Below, piece after piece: positions 16,349 through 23,818 of a stretch of DNA of 64,000 bases; position 1 is the first letter of the stretch, and the number at the start of each line of letters is the position of its first letter. The position numbers were made by a program, and so were the translations under genes. Below the pieces are notes generated by a model, which saw nothing but the letters and a program-made list of their open reading frames with translations, did no database searches and was not told the origin of the DNA. This stretch comes from GCA-003244245 sp963712995. GTDB taxonomy: Bacteria; Actinomycetota; Actinomycetes; Mycobacteriales; Pseudonocardiaceae. The stretch lies in contig CAVQKH010000017.1 in NCBI GenBank assembly GCA_963712995.1, forward strand, positions 186,001 to 250,000, read 5' to 3'.

Positions 16349-16370
16349 GGTCGTGGGCTGCGGCACGACC
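16349..16370 (+). terminator. Possible terminator of the ABC operon
   Basis: Seven-base arms GGTCGTG and CACGACC around an 8-base loop, 30 bases after the ATPase stop. The stem is short and there is no U-run. Confidence 0.35.
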
Positions 16371-16438
16371 GAGGGCAGCCTCCCTCAGGCAGCAGCTAGG
16401 CCAGCAGCGACTCGGCCGTTCGGCTCAGCCGGGTAGGG

Positions 16439-16672
16439 CTACCAGGCGGTGCCCATCCGGCCGGGGTCGGGGAGGTCCGCGGTGGCGCCGATTGCGCACG
16501 GCAGGCACAGCACGCCCCACGGCCGCTCAGCACTCTCCAACCCGGCACCGGGGACGCGGGCGCCGCACAGCGCTTCCGCGTAGCCGCACGTCCCGGACTT
16601 GCGGAGATCACCGGGAGCTACCGCGTGGCAGTGCTCATCGCCCGGGTGCAGCGCCCACCGGATCTCGCTCAC
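16439..16672 (-). CDS. Small Cys/His protein, unknown function
   Basis: A 77-residue protein starting at GTG 16672 and overlapping the upstream gene stop as GTGA. It holds spaced residues that could bind a metal: His and Cys in GDEHCHAV near 12-16, Cys in GTCGYAEALCGA, and CLPC near the C-terminus. This resembles the small zinc-ribbon-like proteins found in actinobacterial accessory regions beside helix-turn-helix regulators. No function can be given. It is probably co-expressed with the gene at 16669-16884. Confidence 0.5.
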   Translation of the reverse strand: MSEIRWALHPGDEHCHAVAPGDLRKSGTCGYAEALCGARVPGAGLESAERPWGVLCLPCAIGATADLPDPGRMGTAW

Positions 16673-16884
16673 GTGGTGACCGTCAAGATGCCCTGGGCCA
16701 ACGCCGTCGCGTCATCCTCGGAGACCTTCACGCCGGGCACACCCAGGCCGTGAAACGACCACGAGCCGTCGTTCTCGTGCACCACCACCAGCGTGCACCT
16801 ACTGCCATCAGCACTGCTGCGGCCCGGCGCCACCATCCGACCACGCTCGCATCCCCCACGGCGCCTGGGCGGCTCGATGCCCAT
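16669..16884 (-). CDS. Small conserved-looking protein, unknown function
   Basis: About 71 residues from ATG 16884, preceded by GATGAGGG. A later ATG at 16836 would give 55 residues. The C-terminal half (CTLVVVHENDGSWSFHGLGVPGVKVSEDDATALAQGIL) looks like a compact alpha-beta domain, and SEDDATALAQGIL could be an amphipathic helix. It overlaps the next small gene by four bases and is divergent from the TPR regulator at 17138. Such small pairs beside a regulator recur in actinobacteria, but I cannot name the family. Confidence 0.5.
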   Translation of the reverse strand: MGIEPPRRRGGCERGRMVAPGRSSADGSRCTLVVVHENDGSWSFHGLGVPGVKVSEDDATALAQGILTVTT

Positions 16885-17137
16885 CACACCCTCATCTCTG
16901 TCGCAGGCTGGGCTGACTCGGCGGCGCAGCGCGGAACGTCTCGTCCGGAAGTGGTCATGGGGCAACCCAGGCGTCGTTCATGGTCGGTAAGACAACTCGG
17001 CTGGACCGCCCGCCGGAAGTGGTGCCCGAGGTGCGTTTCGGTGCCCCGAGGCGGGCACCGGCCGCGCCCCGTTCCACCCTGCCTACCGCGGGGTTACAGT
17101 GCGGTACCACCAACTGATCACGATCACGGACCTGGGG

Positions 17138-18511
17138 ATGACGGACTCGACCAACAGCAGCGCGCTCGCCGAAATGCTCACCGAACTGGGCTGGAAGCCC
17201 CCGGTGTTGGCCCAGCGGCTCAACGGCTTCGCCGCCCTGCACGGGCGCTGCGAGCGGGTGCATGCCAAAACGCCCTACAAGTGGTTACGCGGCGACCGGC
17301 CGCGCTCCCCCTGGCCCACGCTGACGGCCGCGCTGCTGACCGATGAGCTGGGACGCCCGATCACCCCGGCCGATCTGGGCTGGGATGGCGCTGACGTCGA
17401 GGCGGTCTCGGCGATCAGCGGGCTGGTGCTGCCCTGGACCGCAGCGGGCAGCTTGCACGCGGTACGGGTGGTCACCGACGCTGGGAGCATGGAACGGCGG
17501 ATCCTTCTCACGCTGCTGGGCGCTGCGGCATGCGCGCCCGCCCACGAGTGGCTGATCGCCCGCCCCGATGCTGGGGTGGCTCGCTCATCCGGCCTGCCAG
17601 TGCCGGTCGGCGTGGTCGATGACCTCGACGACATCACCGGCCGGTTGCGGCGGATGGACGACCAGCTCGGCAGCGGGACGCTGCTGCACCTGGTCCGCGC
17701 CCACCTGCGGCATGTGCTGGGCCTGCTCGAGGAGCGCCGCTACTCCGACAGCGTGGGCCGGCGGTTGCATGCCACCGCCGGCGAGCTGATGCGGCTGGCC
17801 GGCTGGCTCTCGTTCGACAGCGGACACCATCCGCAGGCCCAGCGATACTGGGTCGCCGGGCTGCACGCCGCCCACGCCGCCGGTGACCGAGCACTGGGGG
17901 CCAACGTGGTGGGATCCATGTCTTTGCTAGCCAAGGATCTGGGCCAGCTCCGAGAGTCGATCACACTCGCCGAGACCGCCCGGGCGGGGTATACCGGTAC
18001 CACGCCCAGAATCGCCGCGATCTGCGACCTGCGTGCGGCCGAGGCCTACGCCTGCGACCGCGAAGTCACCGAGTGTCGCCGCGCCCTGGACAGCGCGTTT
18101 GATCGACTTGGCGACGCTCCCTCGTCTTCGGGGGAGCCGGGCTGGTGTTACTGGCTCGACGAGGCTCAAACCCATGCCATGGCCGGCTTCTGCTACCTGC
18201 GCCTGCAGGACTGGAGCCAGGCCCGCCAGCACCTGCGCACCGCGCTTCGCCTGCAGGATCTCAGCTGCGCACGTGAGGGCTCGCTGCGCCACATCCTGCT
18301 TGCCCAGACCTATCTGAGACAGGACCGACCCGAAGTCGACCACGCCGTCACCTTGGCCTCCCAAGCGGTGGAAACCCTCACCGGGGAGGTTGACTCCGCC
18401 CGCTGCGTCGAGCACCTGGCCCGGCTCGTCGGCGACCTCGCCCCCTACCGGCGACGCCCCGCCGTCCGCCAGCTCACCGAACAGGCCACCGGACTCCTCA
18501 CCGCGCACTGA
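17138..18511 (+). CDS. Helix-turn-helix regulator with TPR-like C-terminus
   Basis: A 457-residue protein. The first 90 residues (LAEMLTELGWKPPVLAQRLNGF, then TPYKWLRGDRPRSPWP) look like a divergent helix-turn-helix domain. The rest is all-helical with repeated amphipathic pairs (HPQAQRYWVAGLHAAHAAGD, LRLQDWSQARQHLRTALRLQ), as in TPR-type sensor regulators of actinobacteria. ATG at 17138 follows GGACCTGGGG; I prefer it to the GTG at 17099. It is divergent from the two small minus-strand genes, which may be its target operon. The ligand is unknown. Confidence 0.72.
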   Translation: MTDSTNSSALAEMLTELGWKPPVLAQRLNGFAALHGRCERVHAKTPYKWLRGDRPRSPWPTLTAALLTDELGRPITPADLGWDGADVEAVSAISGLVLPWTAAGSLHAVRVVTDAGSMERRILLTLLGAAACAPAHEWLIARPDAGVARSSGLPVPVGVVDDLDDITGRLRRMDDQLGSGTLLHLVRAHLRHVLGLLEERRYSDSVGRRLHATAGELMRLAGWLSFDSGHHPQAQRYWVAGLHAAHAAGDRALGANVVGSMSLLAKDLGQLRESITLAETARAGYTGTTPRIAAICDLRAAEAYACDREVTECRRALDSAFDRLGDAPSSSGEPGWCYWLDEAQTHAMAGFCYLRLQDWSQARQHLRTALRLQDLSCAREGSLRHILLAQTYLRQDRPEVDHAVTLASQAVETLTGEVDSARCVEHLARLVGDLAPYRRRPAVRQLTEQATGLLTAH

Positions 18512-18779
18512 AGGCACTTTGATTGCTTCGCCGCGACAGTCAAGCAGCTCGGTACCGCACGCTCGTTACTGCGGCAGATCTGCACACTGGCCGACAATGC
18601 GCTCGATCACCGACCAACAGTGTCGGCACGGTCACCGAAGACCATCCGCGACCGTCGCGCAACCTCGTTCTCAGTCAAGTATGTACGGCAGGTCCGCACC
18701 ATTGGCCAGCAACACGTAGACGCTAACCTGGCTGGACCAACGAAGGGAGTTCTCGCGGTGAAGGAACAGGAGACGGTCG

Positions 18780-20196
18780 GTGAGTGAGCCAGAGAGTGTG
18801 CGCGCGGCTCGTCGTGCTTTGGGTCGTCAGTTTGCCGCTTATCGCCGTGCCGCCGGTCTGAGCCAACACGCTGTTGCGCCGTTTGTGAAATATTCCCGCT
18901 CGACGGTGGCCAACATTGAGGTTGGTCGACAGAACGCGCCTAGGGATTTCTGGGAGTGCGCAGACCAGGTAATGGCGGCGAACGGAGAGCTCGTTGACTC
19001 CTTCGAGGAACTGCAAGTGCTGATTAAAACCGAAGGTTGCCGTGATGCCCGGCAGCTGGCCGCTGACCGGGCTATAGCCGAGCTCCCGCAATGGGCTGAG
19101 AATGCGAACTTTCCTGGCGCGATGCCAGTGTCATTCTTAACTCCACAGGGTCGGGTGTCCCTGCGCGCCGTCCTGCTCGGTGGTCTCAGCGGTGATGGCC
19201 AGCGTCATCTTTCTGGAGAGCTGTCGGCTGCCATAGACGGCGTGCGCATAGCCCTGGACCGCTCTTTGGCGAAGTGTTCGGTAACATCGGACCAGCTTGA
19301 CCGTATGGAAGAAGCGGTGTCAAATCATGCTGTCAACTGTGTGCGCCTGCCACCCATTGACATGCTCTGTCGGCTGGCGCTGGACATTGCTGACGCAGGG
19401 TCGGCGCTGACTGAGGCACAGCCGCCAAAAACTGCGCATCGCCTTTACCGAATTGTCGCTGGTCTCGCTGTACTCATGGCTGACGAACTCATGGTCCTGG
19501 GCGATATCTACGCGGCCAATACCTGGTATGGAGCAGCCCGGACGGCCGCTGAGCAGACTCTGGACCGAGCGCTGCAGGGCACGGTGATGACCCTGGCCGC
19601 CAGGCTGCCGTTGTATTGGGGATCGCCTCTTCAAGCGCTCGAGCTGGCCAGCCAAGCCCGCTTGGTAGCAGGCAGTGCCAGTATGGCAACTACGATGGCT
19701 CCCAGCATCGAGGCGCTGGCGCTCGCGCAGAGCGGCGATCTCAACGCTGGCAAAAAAAGCACTTGAGGTGGCGCGTAACGCTTTTGAGGGCGGCGTCGAT
19801 CAACAGGCTGAGTCGGTCTTCGGTTTCTCCGAACGCCGCTTCCTTTTCTACCAGGGCAGGACGTTGACCCGTTTACGAAAACACAAGCTGGCGACTTGCG
19901 TGTACGAACAAGCCCTCACCCTGTATCCGCGTGATGTACCTGGCGATCCGACGCTCATTCGCCTGGACCAAGCTTCAGACCTAGTGCGAGGCGGAGACGT
20001 TCCACAGGGAATCGGATTAGCACAGAAGACTCTCATGACATCGCCGGTCGAGCATCGGGCAAATATCTTTGTTCGGGCTGGCTATTCCGCACTGGAGGAT
20101 GTACCTCACATCCAACGGAAAATGACTATCGTGCGCGAGTATGCCGGATTCTTGCGGAGTCTTAGTTTGTTATCAGCCGGGCGGATAGCGACGTAG
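18780..20196 (+). pseudogene. XRE-family TPR regulator, frameshifted in a run of seven A
   Basis: The N-terminal 60 residues are a clear XRE helix-turn-helix (RQFAAYRRAAGLSQHAVAPFVKYSRSTVANIEVG), followed by a TPR-like helical region. The frame ends early at 19766 (AGKKST). Removing one A from the seven-A run at about 19752-19758 restores AGKKALEVARNAFEGG and the open frame to 20196, about 471 residues. The span of 1417 bases is one more than a multiple of three, as expected for one inserted base. It could be a true mutation, slippage at the A-run, or a sequencing error. A standard -1 ribosomal shift would enter the wrong frame. Confidence 0.75.
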
Positions 20197-20216
20197 CGCC
20201 CGAACAGATTTCGATG

Positions 20217-20513
20217 TTATCCATCCGCCAGCAGTCGCTCCACCTTCGCGACCTTTGAGGTCAGTCCATCAGTTACGCCAGGTCGAATATCTGCCTTGAG
20301 TACGAGGCTCACTCGTGGCGCTTGCTCGACTACCGCTTCCACTGCTCGTTTTACAACAACCATAACCTCGTCCCATCCACCCTCCACAAGCGTGAACATA
20401 GCATCGGTCTGATTGGGTAGGCCGCTCTCCCGCACTACCTTGACAGCTGCGGCTACCGGCGTGCTGACATCTTCGCCGATTCCGAGCGGGGTGAGAGAGA
20501 AGGCAATGAGCAT
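20217..20513 (-). CDS. MTH1187-family thiamine-binding protein
   Basis: A 98-residue protein that matches the MTH1187/YkoF-like (DUF77) family in full length: MLIAFSLTPLGIGEDV at the start, VRESGLPNQTDAMFTLVEG in the middle, and APRVSLVLKADIRPGVTDGL near the end. Members form ferredoxin-like dimers or tetramers, and some bind thiamine or related ligands. The physiological role is uncertain. The ATG at 20513 follows an AGAAAGGA-like sequence. The gene stands alone, directly before the leader-distal end of CRISPR array 1. Confidence 0.85.
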   Translation of the reverse strand: MLIAFSLTPLGIGEDVSTPVAAAVKVVRESGLPNQTDAMFTLVEGGWDEVMVVVKRAVEAVVEQAPRVSLVLKADIRPGVTDGLTSKVAKVERLLADG

Positions 20514-20642
20514 GATGAGTCCTTCTTTCTGCGGTGTGGCGTACGACTACAGGTGGTAATGCAGCACTCAACTCCAAGCCTGTCTCTAACCCTACAGCAG
20601 GACGCCGGGCAGGTGCTGGGCGCAAAGCTCGGACCAGCACCT

Positions 20643-20834
20643 GCCACTGTGTCGGACCCATGGTAGGGCCGGAATCAGGGGGCCTTACTCGCGGTGTCGC
20701 GCTCACCCCACGGACTGTGGCCTCAATGGGGTCCGGCCACAAGGGCCGGAATCAGCGGGAAGCGTCGCGTAATACGCGACTCGCCCTTTCGCGATGTTGC
20801 CTCAATGGGGTCCGGCCACAAGGGCCGGAATCAG
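20643..20834 (-). CRISPR. CRISPR array 1 (two intact repeats, one degenerate)
   Basis: Two identical 36-bp repeats at 20720-20755 and 20799-20834, beginning GCCTCAATGGGG and ending GGCCGGAATCAG on the plus strand, and a degenerate terminal repeat at 20643-20678 whose last 14 bases still match. Spacers are 41 bp (20679-20719) and 43 bp (20756-20798). Orientation is minus: there the repeat ends in ATTGAGGC, like a typical 8-nt crRNA handle, the degenerate copy is leader-distal, and the leader lies at higher coordinates. The repeat folds as TCCGGCC, five-base loop, GGCCGGA. Confidence 0.93.
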
Positions 20835-20915
20835 GGCTCGCCCGAAAACGGGCCCGTGACCTGGGAGTATAGCGGCCCGCGCGAGCGGTGCCTGCAGGCC
20901 CCCGCGACACTCCGT
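20835..20915 (-). promoter_or_regulatory. CRISPR leader 1
   Basis: About 80 bases nearly identical to the leader of array 2 (three differences by eye). On the minus strand it holds TATACT as a probable -10 box, about 35 bases before the first repeat, and a CGGGCCCG palindrome. It should drive pre-crRNA transcription and mark the spacer insertion end. Confidence 0.8.
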
Positions 20916-20934
20916 GCACGCTCACCGCCGGGGT

Positions 20935-22366
20935 ATGTTGGGTTACGCCTGCGACCGCGCGCGGCCGGGCGCTGACGAATACCGCGTGGCGGATCTGGAG
21001 GAGTTCGATCGCCGCGCCAGCCCACGGGTGTCTACCCGCGCGGTGTTCGATCTGCTGGCGCGCACCGGGCACCGGGAAGGGGAAACCACCAAGAACTATT
21101 TGACTTATCTGGCGACCCGGAGTCATCGTCTCGGTGGATACCGCGGGGGGTCCAGCGGCTATGACGAGGAGTCCCGGGCGTTCGCGGCGGCGTATTTCCA
21201 GGCACTCGGGCTGGCGGTGGGGCCGGGTGAGGTGCTGGTGTTCTGTGGTGGTTTCAAAGGTGCGCTGATCTGCGTCTGTGCGGCGGTGATGTCGTCGCGT
21301 CGGCACGACGGGCTGCGCCACATCGGCGGGCGGGTGCTGGCCCCGGTGGGCTACTACCAGTCCTTGCGCCTGATCCCGACGATTTTCGGTGGTGGGTTGG
21401 ATGTCGTCGCGGATCTGGACGGGGACACGGTCGGTGAGTGGCTGGCTCTCACCGGCGGTAGCGGTGGGCGCATCGTTTATGTGCCGCTGGTGAACAACGT
21501 CGACGGGCGGGTGTTGTCCCGGGCTAGGGCGTGCTCGATCGCCACTGTGGTGCTGGAGTACAACCAGCGCCATCCGGATAACCCGGTGTGGGTAGTCACC
21601 GACGACGTGTATGCGGGGTCTTAATCTGTGCGCCGGTCTGACCCCGCAACCGATCGGGGCCTTGTATGGCGCCGATCTCGATGGTGCACCGCGCGGGGTG
21701 ATGGGCGAGTGAACCGTGACCGTGGTGACATCGTCCAAGACGGTGGCCCTGCCCACAGCCCGGGTGGCGTTCGTGACCACAATCAACCCCGGGATGCGCG
21801 CCGCGTTGTCCCACTATCGCACCGTGTTCAGTTTCGGGCACGCCCCGCAGGCTGGGGAACTGTCCGCGCTCGCTGCGTTGTGCCTGACCCCGCGGAGCTG
21901 GATCGAGGACTGGAACACTGAATACCGCCGCCGGCTGGCCCTGCTCACCGCCGGACTGGAGGGCATCAACGCAGACCTCGGCGCCGGGGTCTACCAGATC
22001 CACCACCCGCAGGGGGGCTGGTACTTCGCGTTGCGGGTGGCCCGGGACCTGTTCCCGCCTGAGGTGACTAGCGGGGTGCACGCCGCCGCGGTACTGCTGA
22101 ACTACGGCCAGGGTCGCCGCGAGAGCGGGCTGGCGATGCTGCCCGGTGAATTGTTCGGCTACGACCTGGACGGCCCGCAGCGGTGGCTGACGCTGCGCGG
22201 GAGCCTCGCCGTGGCCCTGGATGACCTGCGGGTCTGCGTCCAGCGGCTGTGTGAGGTCGCCGTGGCGCTACGCGGACCCCGCGGACCCTCCACCGTCGAC
22301 CACGCGCTAACCAGGGTCCGCGGGATCGCGGACCTGGACCAGATCGTGACCCAGCGGCGTTACTGA
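20935..22366 (+). pseudogene. Aminotransferase class I/II, broken by a frameshift and a stop
   Basis: A fold-type I PLP aminotransferase in three pieces. Piece one has EETTK-like NYLTYLATRSHRLGGYRGG, VLVFCGGFKGALICV and VVTDDVYAG. A frameshift at about 21615-21620 (GCGGGGTC) moves reading to LNLCAGLTPQPIGALYGADL. A TGA at 21710-21712 interrupts GVMGE(stop)TVTVVTSSKT, which carries the PLP lysine; the last piece runs to 22366. The gene starts about 20 bases from CRISPR leader 1 and reads away from it. Its substrate cannot be told. With the TSCPD gene it forms a cassette lying between the two arrays. Confidence 0.78.
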
Positions 22367-22478
22367 ACCCCCGGCGGGGCGTTCCCCAGACTGTCAGGGG
22401 CCTTCGCTAAGGTCTCCGCATCACGAAACACACCGTTGTAATTCACAGATCTTGTGACAGAGGCCGAGGACACCACCC

Positions 22479-22929
22479 ATGACCGTCACCGCTGAACCGC
22501 TGCTCACCGCCCGCCGCCGGATGCCGCAACGGCGCCAGGGCTACACCGCTTCGGTCACTATCGGCGGCGCCGACTTCTACCTCACCGCCAACCCCAACGC
22601 CGACGGCACGCTGGGTGAGGTCTTCATCAAGTTCGGCAAGCAAGGCTCCACTCTGGGTGGCCTCCTCGACGCGGTGTCCATCAGTGTGAGCATCGGCCTG
22701 CAATCCGGGGTACCCTTGCAAACCTTCGTCTCCAAGTACATCAACATGCGCTTCGAACCGTTCGGGGATGACCGACGACCCCGACCTGCGCACTGTCACC
22801 TCAGTCCTCGATTACGTGTTCCGGCGCCTAGCCTTGGATTTCCTCGACGACACCACCCGCAGCCAACTACGAATCTACAGTCTCGACGATGAGTGTCGGC
22901 AACTCACCGAGACCGGCTCACTCCGTTAA
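22479..22929 (+). pseudogene. Stand-alone TSCPD-domain protein (NrdJ C-terminus-like), one-base frameshift
   Basis: About 149 residues when corrected. It resembles the C-terminal TSCPD domain of the nrdJ product in this same window: GEVFIKFGKQGSTLGGLLDAVSISVSIGLQ-GVPL and FVSKYINMRFEPFG against GEIFVKMSKQGSTLAGVMDAFSMAISIALQ-GVPL and FVNMRFEPAG. An extra G in the GGGG at about 22765-22768 shifts the frame. Removing it restores MTDDPDLRTVTSVLDYVFRRLALDFL and a stop at 22927-22929. The span is one base over a multiple of three. It has no catalytic reductase domain, so it cannot itself reduce ribonucleotides. Confidence 0.8.
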
Positions 22930-23021
22930 CGGAACGTATAGCACAAGCACGGCATACAGAACTTCGTCCGCAGATCTGCACGATGTCCGGGCCTAGATCG
23001 GTCCGCGACGAAGCAGAAGAG

Positions 23022-23354
23022 GCCTCAATGGGGTCCGGCCACAAGGGCCGGAATCAGGCCCTAGCGCAGGGCCGGCGACATCGGCCGCTCGATCTCGCCT
23101 CAATGGGGTCCGGCCACAAGGGCCGGAATCAGCTCGTGCAGAAGTTCAACGACCGCGAGCGACGCTGCGGCGTTGCCTCAATGGGGTCCGGCCACAAGGG
23201 CCGGAATTAGCACCCCCGGTCACGGACCAGGTAGCGCAGTTGATCTGCCTCAATGGGGTCCGGCCACAAGAGCCGGAATCAGGGCCGCGGCCTTGGCCAA
23301 CCACCCGGTCTATGACCCGCCTCAATGGGGTCCGGCCACAAGAGCCGGAATCAG
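23022..23354 (-). CRISPR. CRISPR array 2 (five repeats, four spacers)
   Basis: Repeats of 36 bp at 23022-23057, 23097-23132, 23175-23210, 23247-23282 and 23319-23354; spacers of 39, 42, 36 and 36 bp. The repeat is the same as in array 1. The third copy ends TTAG instead of TCAG. The two leader-proximal copies have AGCCGGA instead of GGCCGGA in the stem, which on the transcribed minus strand leaves a G-U pair. The leader follows at 23355 and cas2 lies 172 bases beyond the array, so this is the array next to the adaptation genes. Confidence 0.95.
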
Positions 23355-23435
23355 GGCTCGCCCGAAAACGGGCCCGTGATCTGGGAGTATAGCGGCCCGC
23401 GCGAGCGGTGGCTGCAGGCCCCCGCGACACGCCGT
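23355..23435 (-). promoter_or_regulatory. CRISPR leader 2
   Basis: An 80-base copy of leader 1, again with TATACT on the minus strand at the same distance from the first repeat. After about 23435 the two leaders diverge. New spacers would be expected to enter at 23354. Confidence 0.8.
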
Positions 23436-23526
23436 GCCTCCGAGGCGAGATGGTGGCAAAAGGGGCGCTGACCTGCATGCGAGCGGTCCAGGCGTGTCGT
23501 GGTGGTACCGGACCGCTCGCGGATCT

Positions 23527-23814
23527 TCACACGATCTGCGGGCCGGTGGCCGGAAGATGCCGGGGACGTCCCAGGGTGCGGACCGCGGCGGGCGCGTGCA
23601 GGGGACCGAGATCGATCTGAACGACGCTGTCCTCCTGCAGGTTCATCACCCCCATCACCGCCGACTCCAACTCCGCGAGCTCGGCCACCGTGAGGTCGCA
23701 CAGGAACACCGAGTACTGCAGGCGCTCACCATGGTCCTCCATCAGCGTGCAGATCCGCCGCAACCGCTTCGGATCGGCGATGTCATAGGCCATCAGATAC
23801 CGGCGCCGGGCCAC
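23527..23814 (-). CDS. cas2: CRISPR-associated endoribonuclease-fold protein Cas2
   Basis: A 95-residue Cas2. It starts ARRRYLMAYDIADPKRLRR with the family Asp in YDIAD near residue 11, then RICTLMEDHGERLQYSVFLCDL, a typical Cas2 segment. The GTG at 23814 lies four bases after the cas4-cas1 stop; the longer open frame upstream is a shadow of cas4-cas1. Cas2 is the structural bridge of the Cas1-Cas2 integrase that inserts new spacers. It is the last cas gene before array 2 and appears intact, unlike the interference genes. Confidence 0.92.
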   Translation of the reverse strand: MARRRYLMAYDIADPKRLRRICTLMEDHGERLQYSVFLCDLTVAELAELESAVMGVMNLQEDSVVQIDLGPLHAPAAVRTLGRPRHLPATGPQIV

Positions 23815-23818
23815 CGCG

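Noticed and set aside
19740..19867. Programmed -1 ribosomal frameshift in the XRE regulator
   Set aside because: A -1 shift at the A-run enters a frame that stops at 19867 and reads as nonsense; the coding frame needs +1 or -2.
22893..23210. Plus-strand open frame across CRISPR array 2 with repeated ASMGSGHKGRN
   Set aside because: The protein repeat is only the translation of CRISPR repeats whose length with spacer happens to keep frame.
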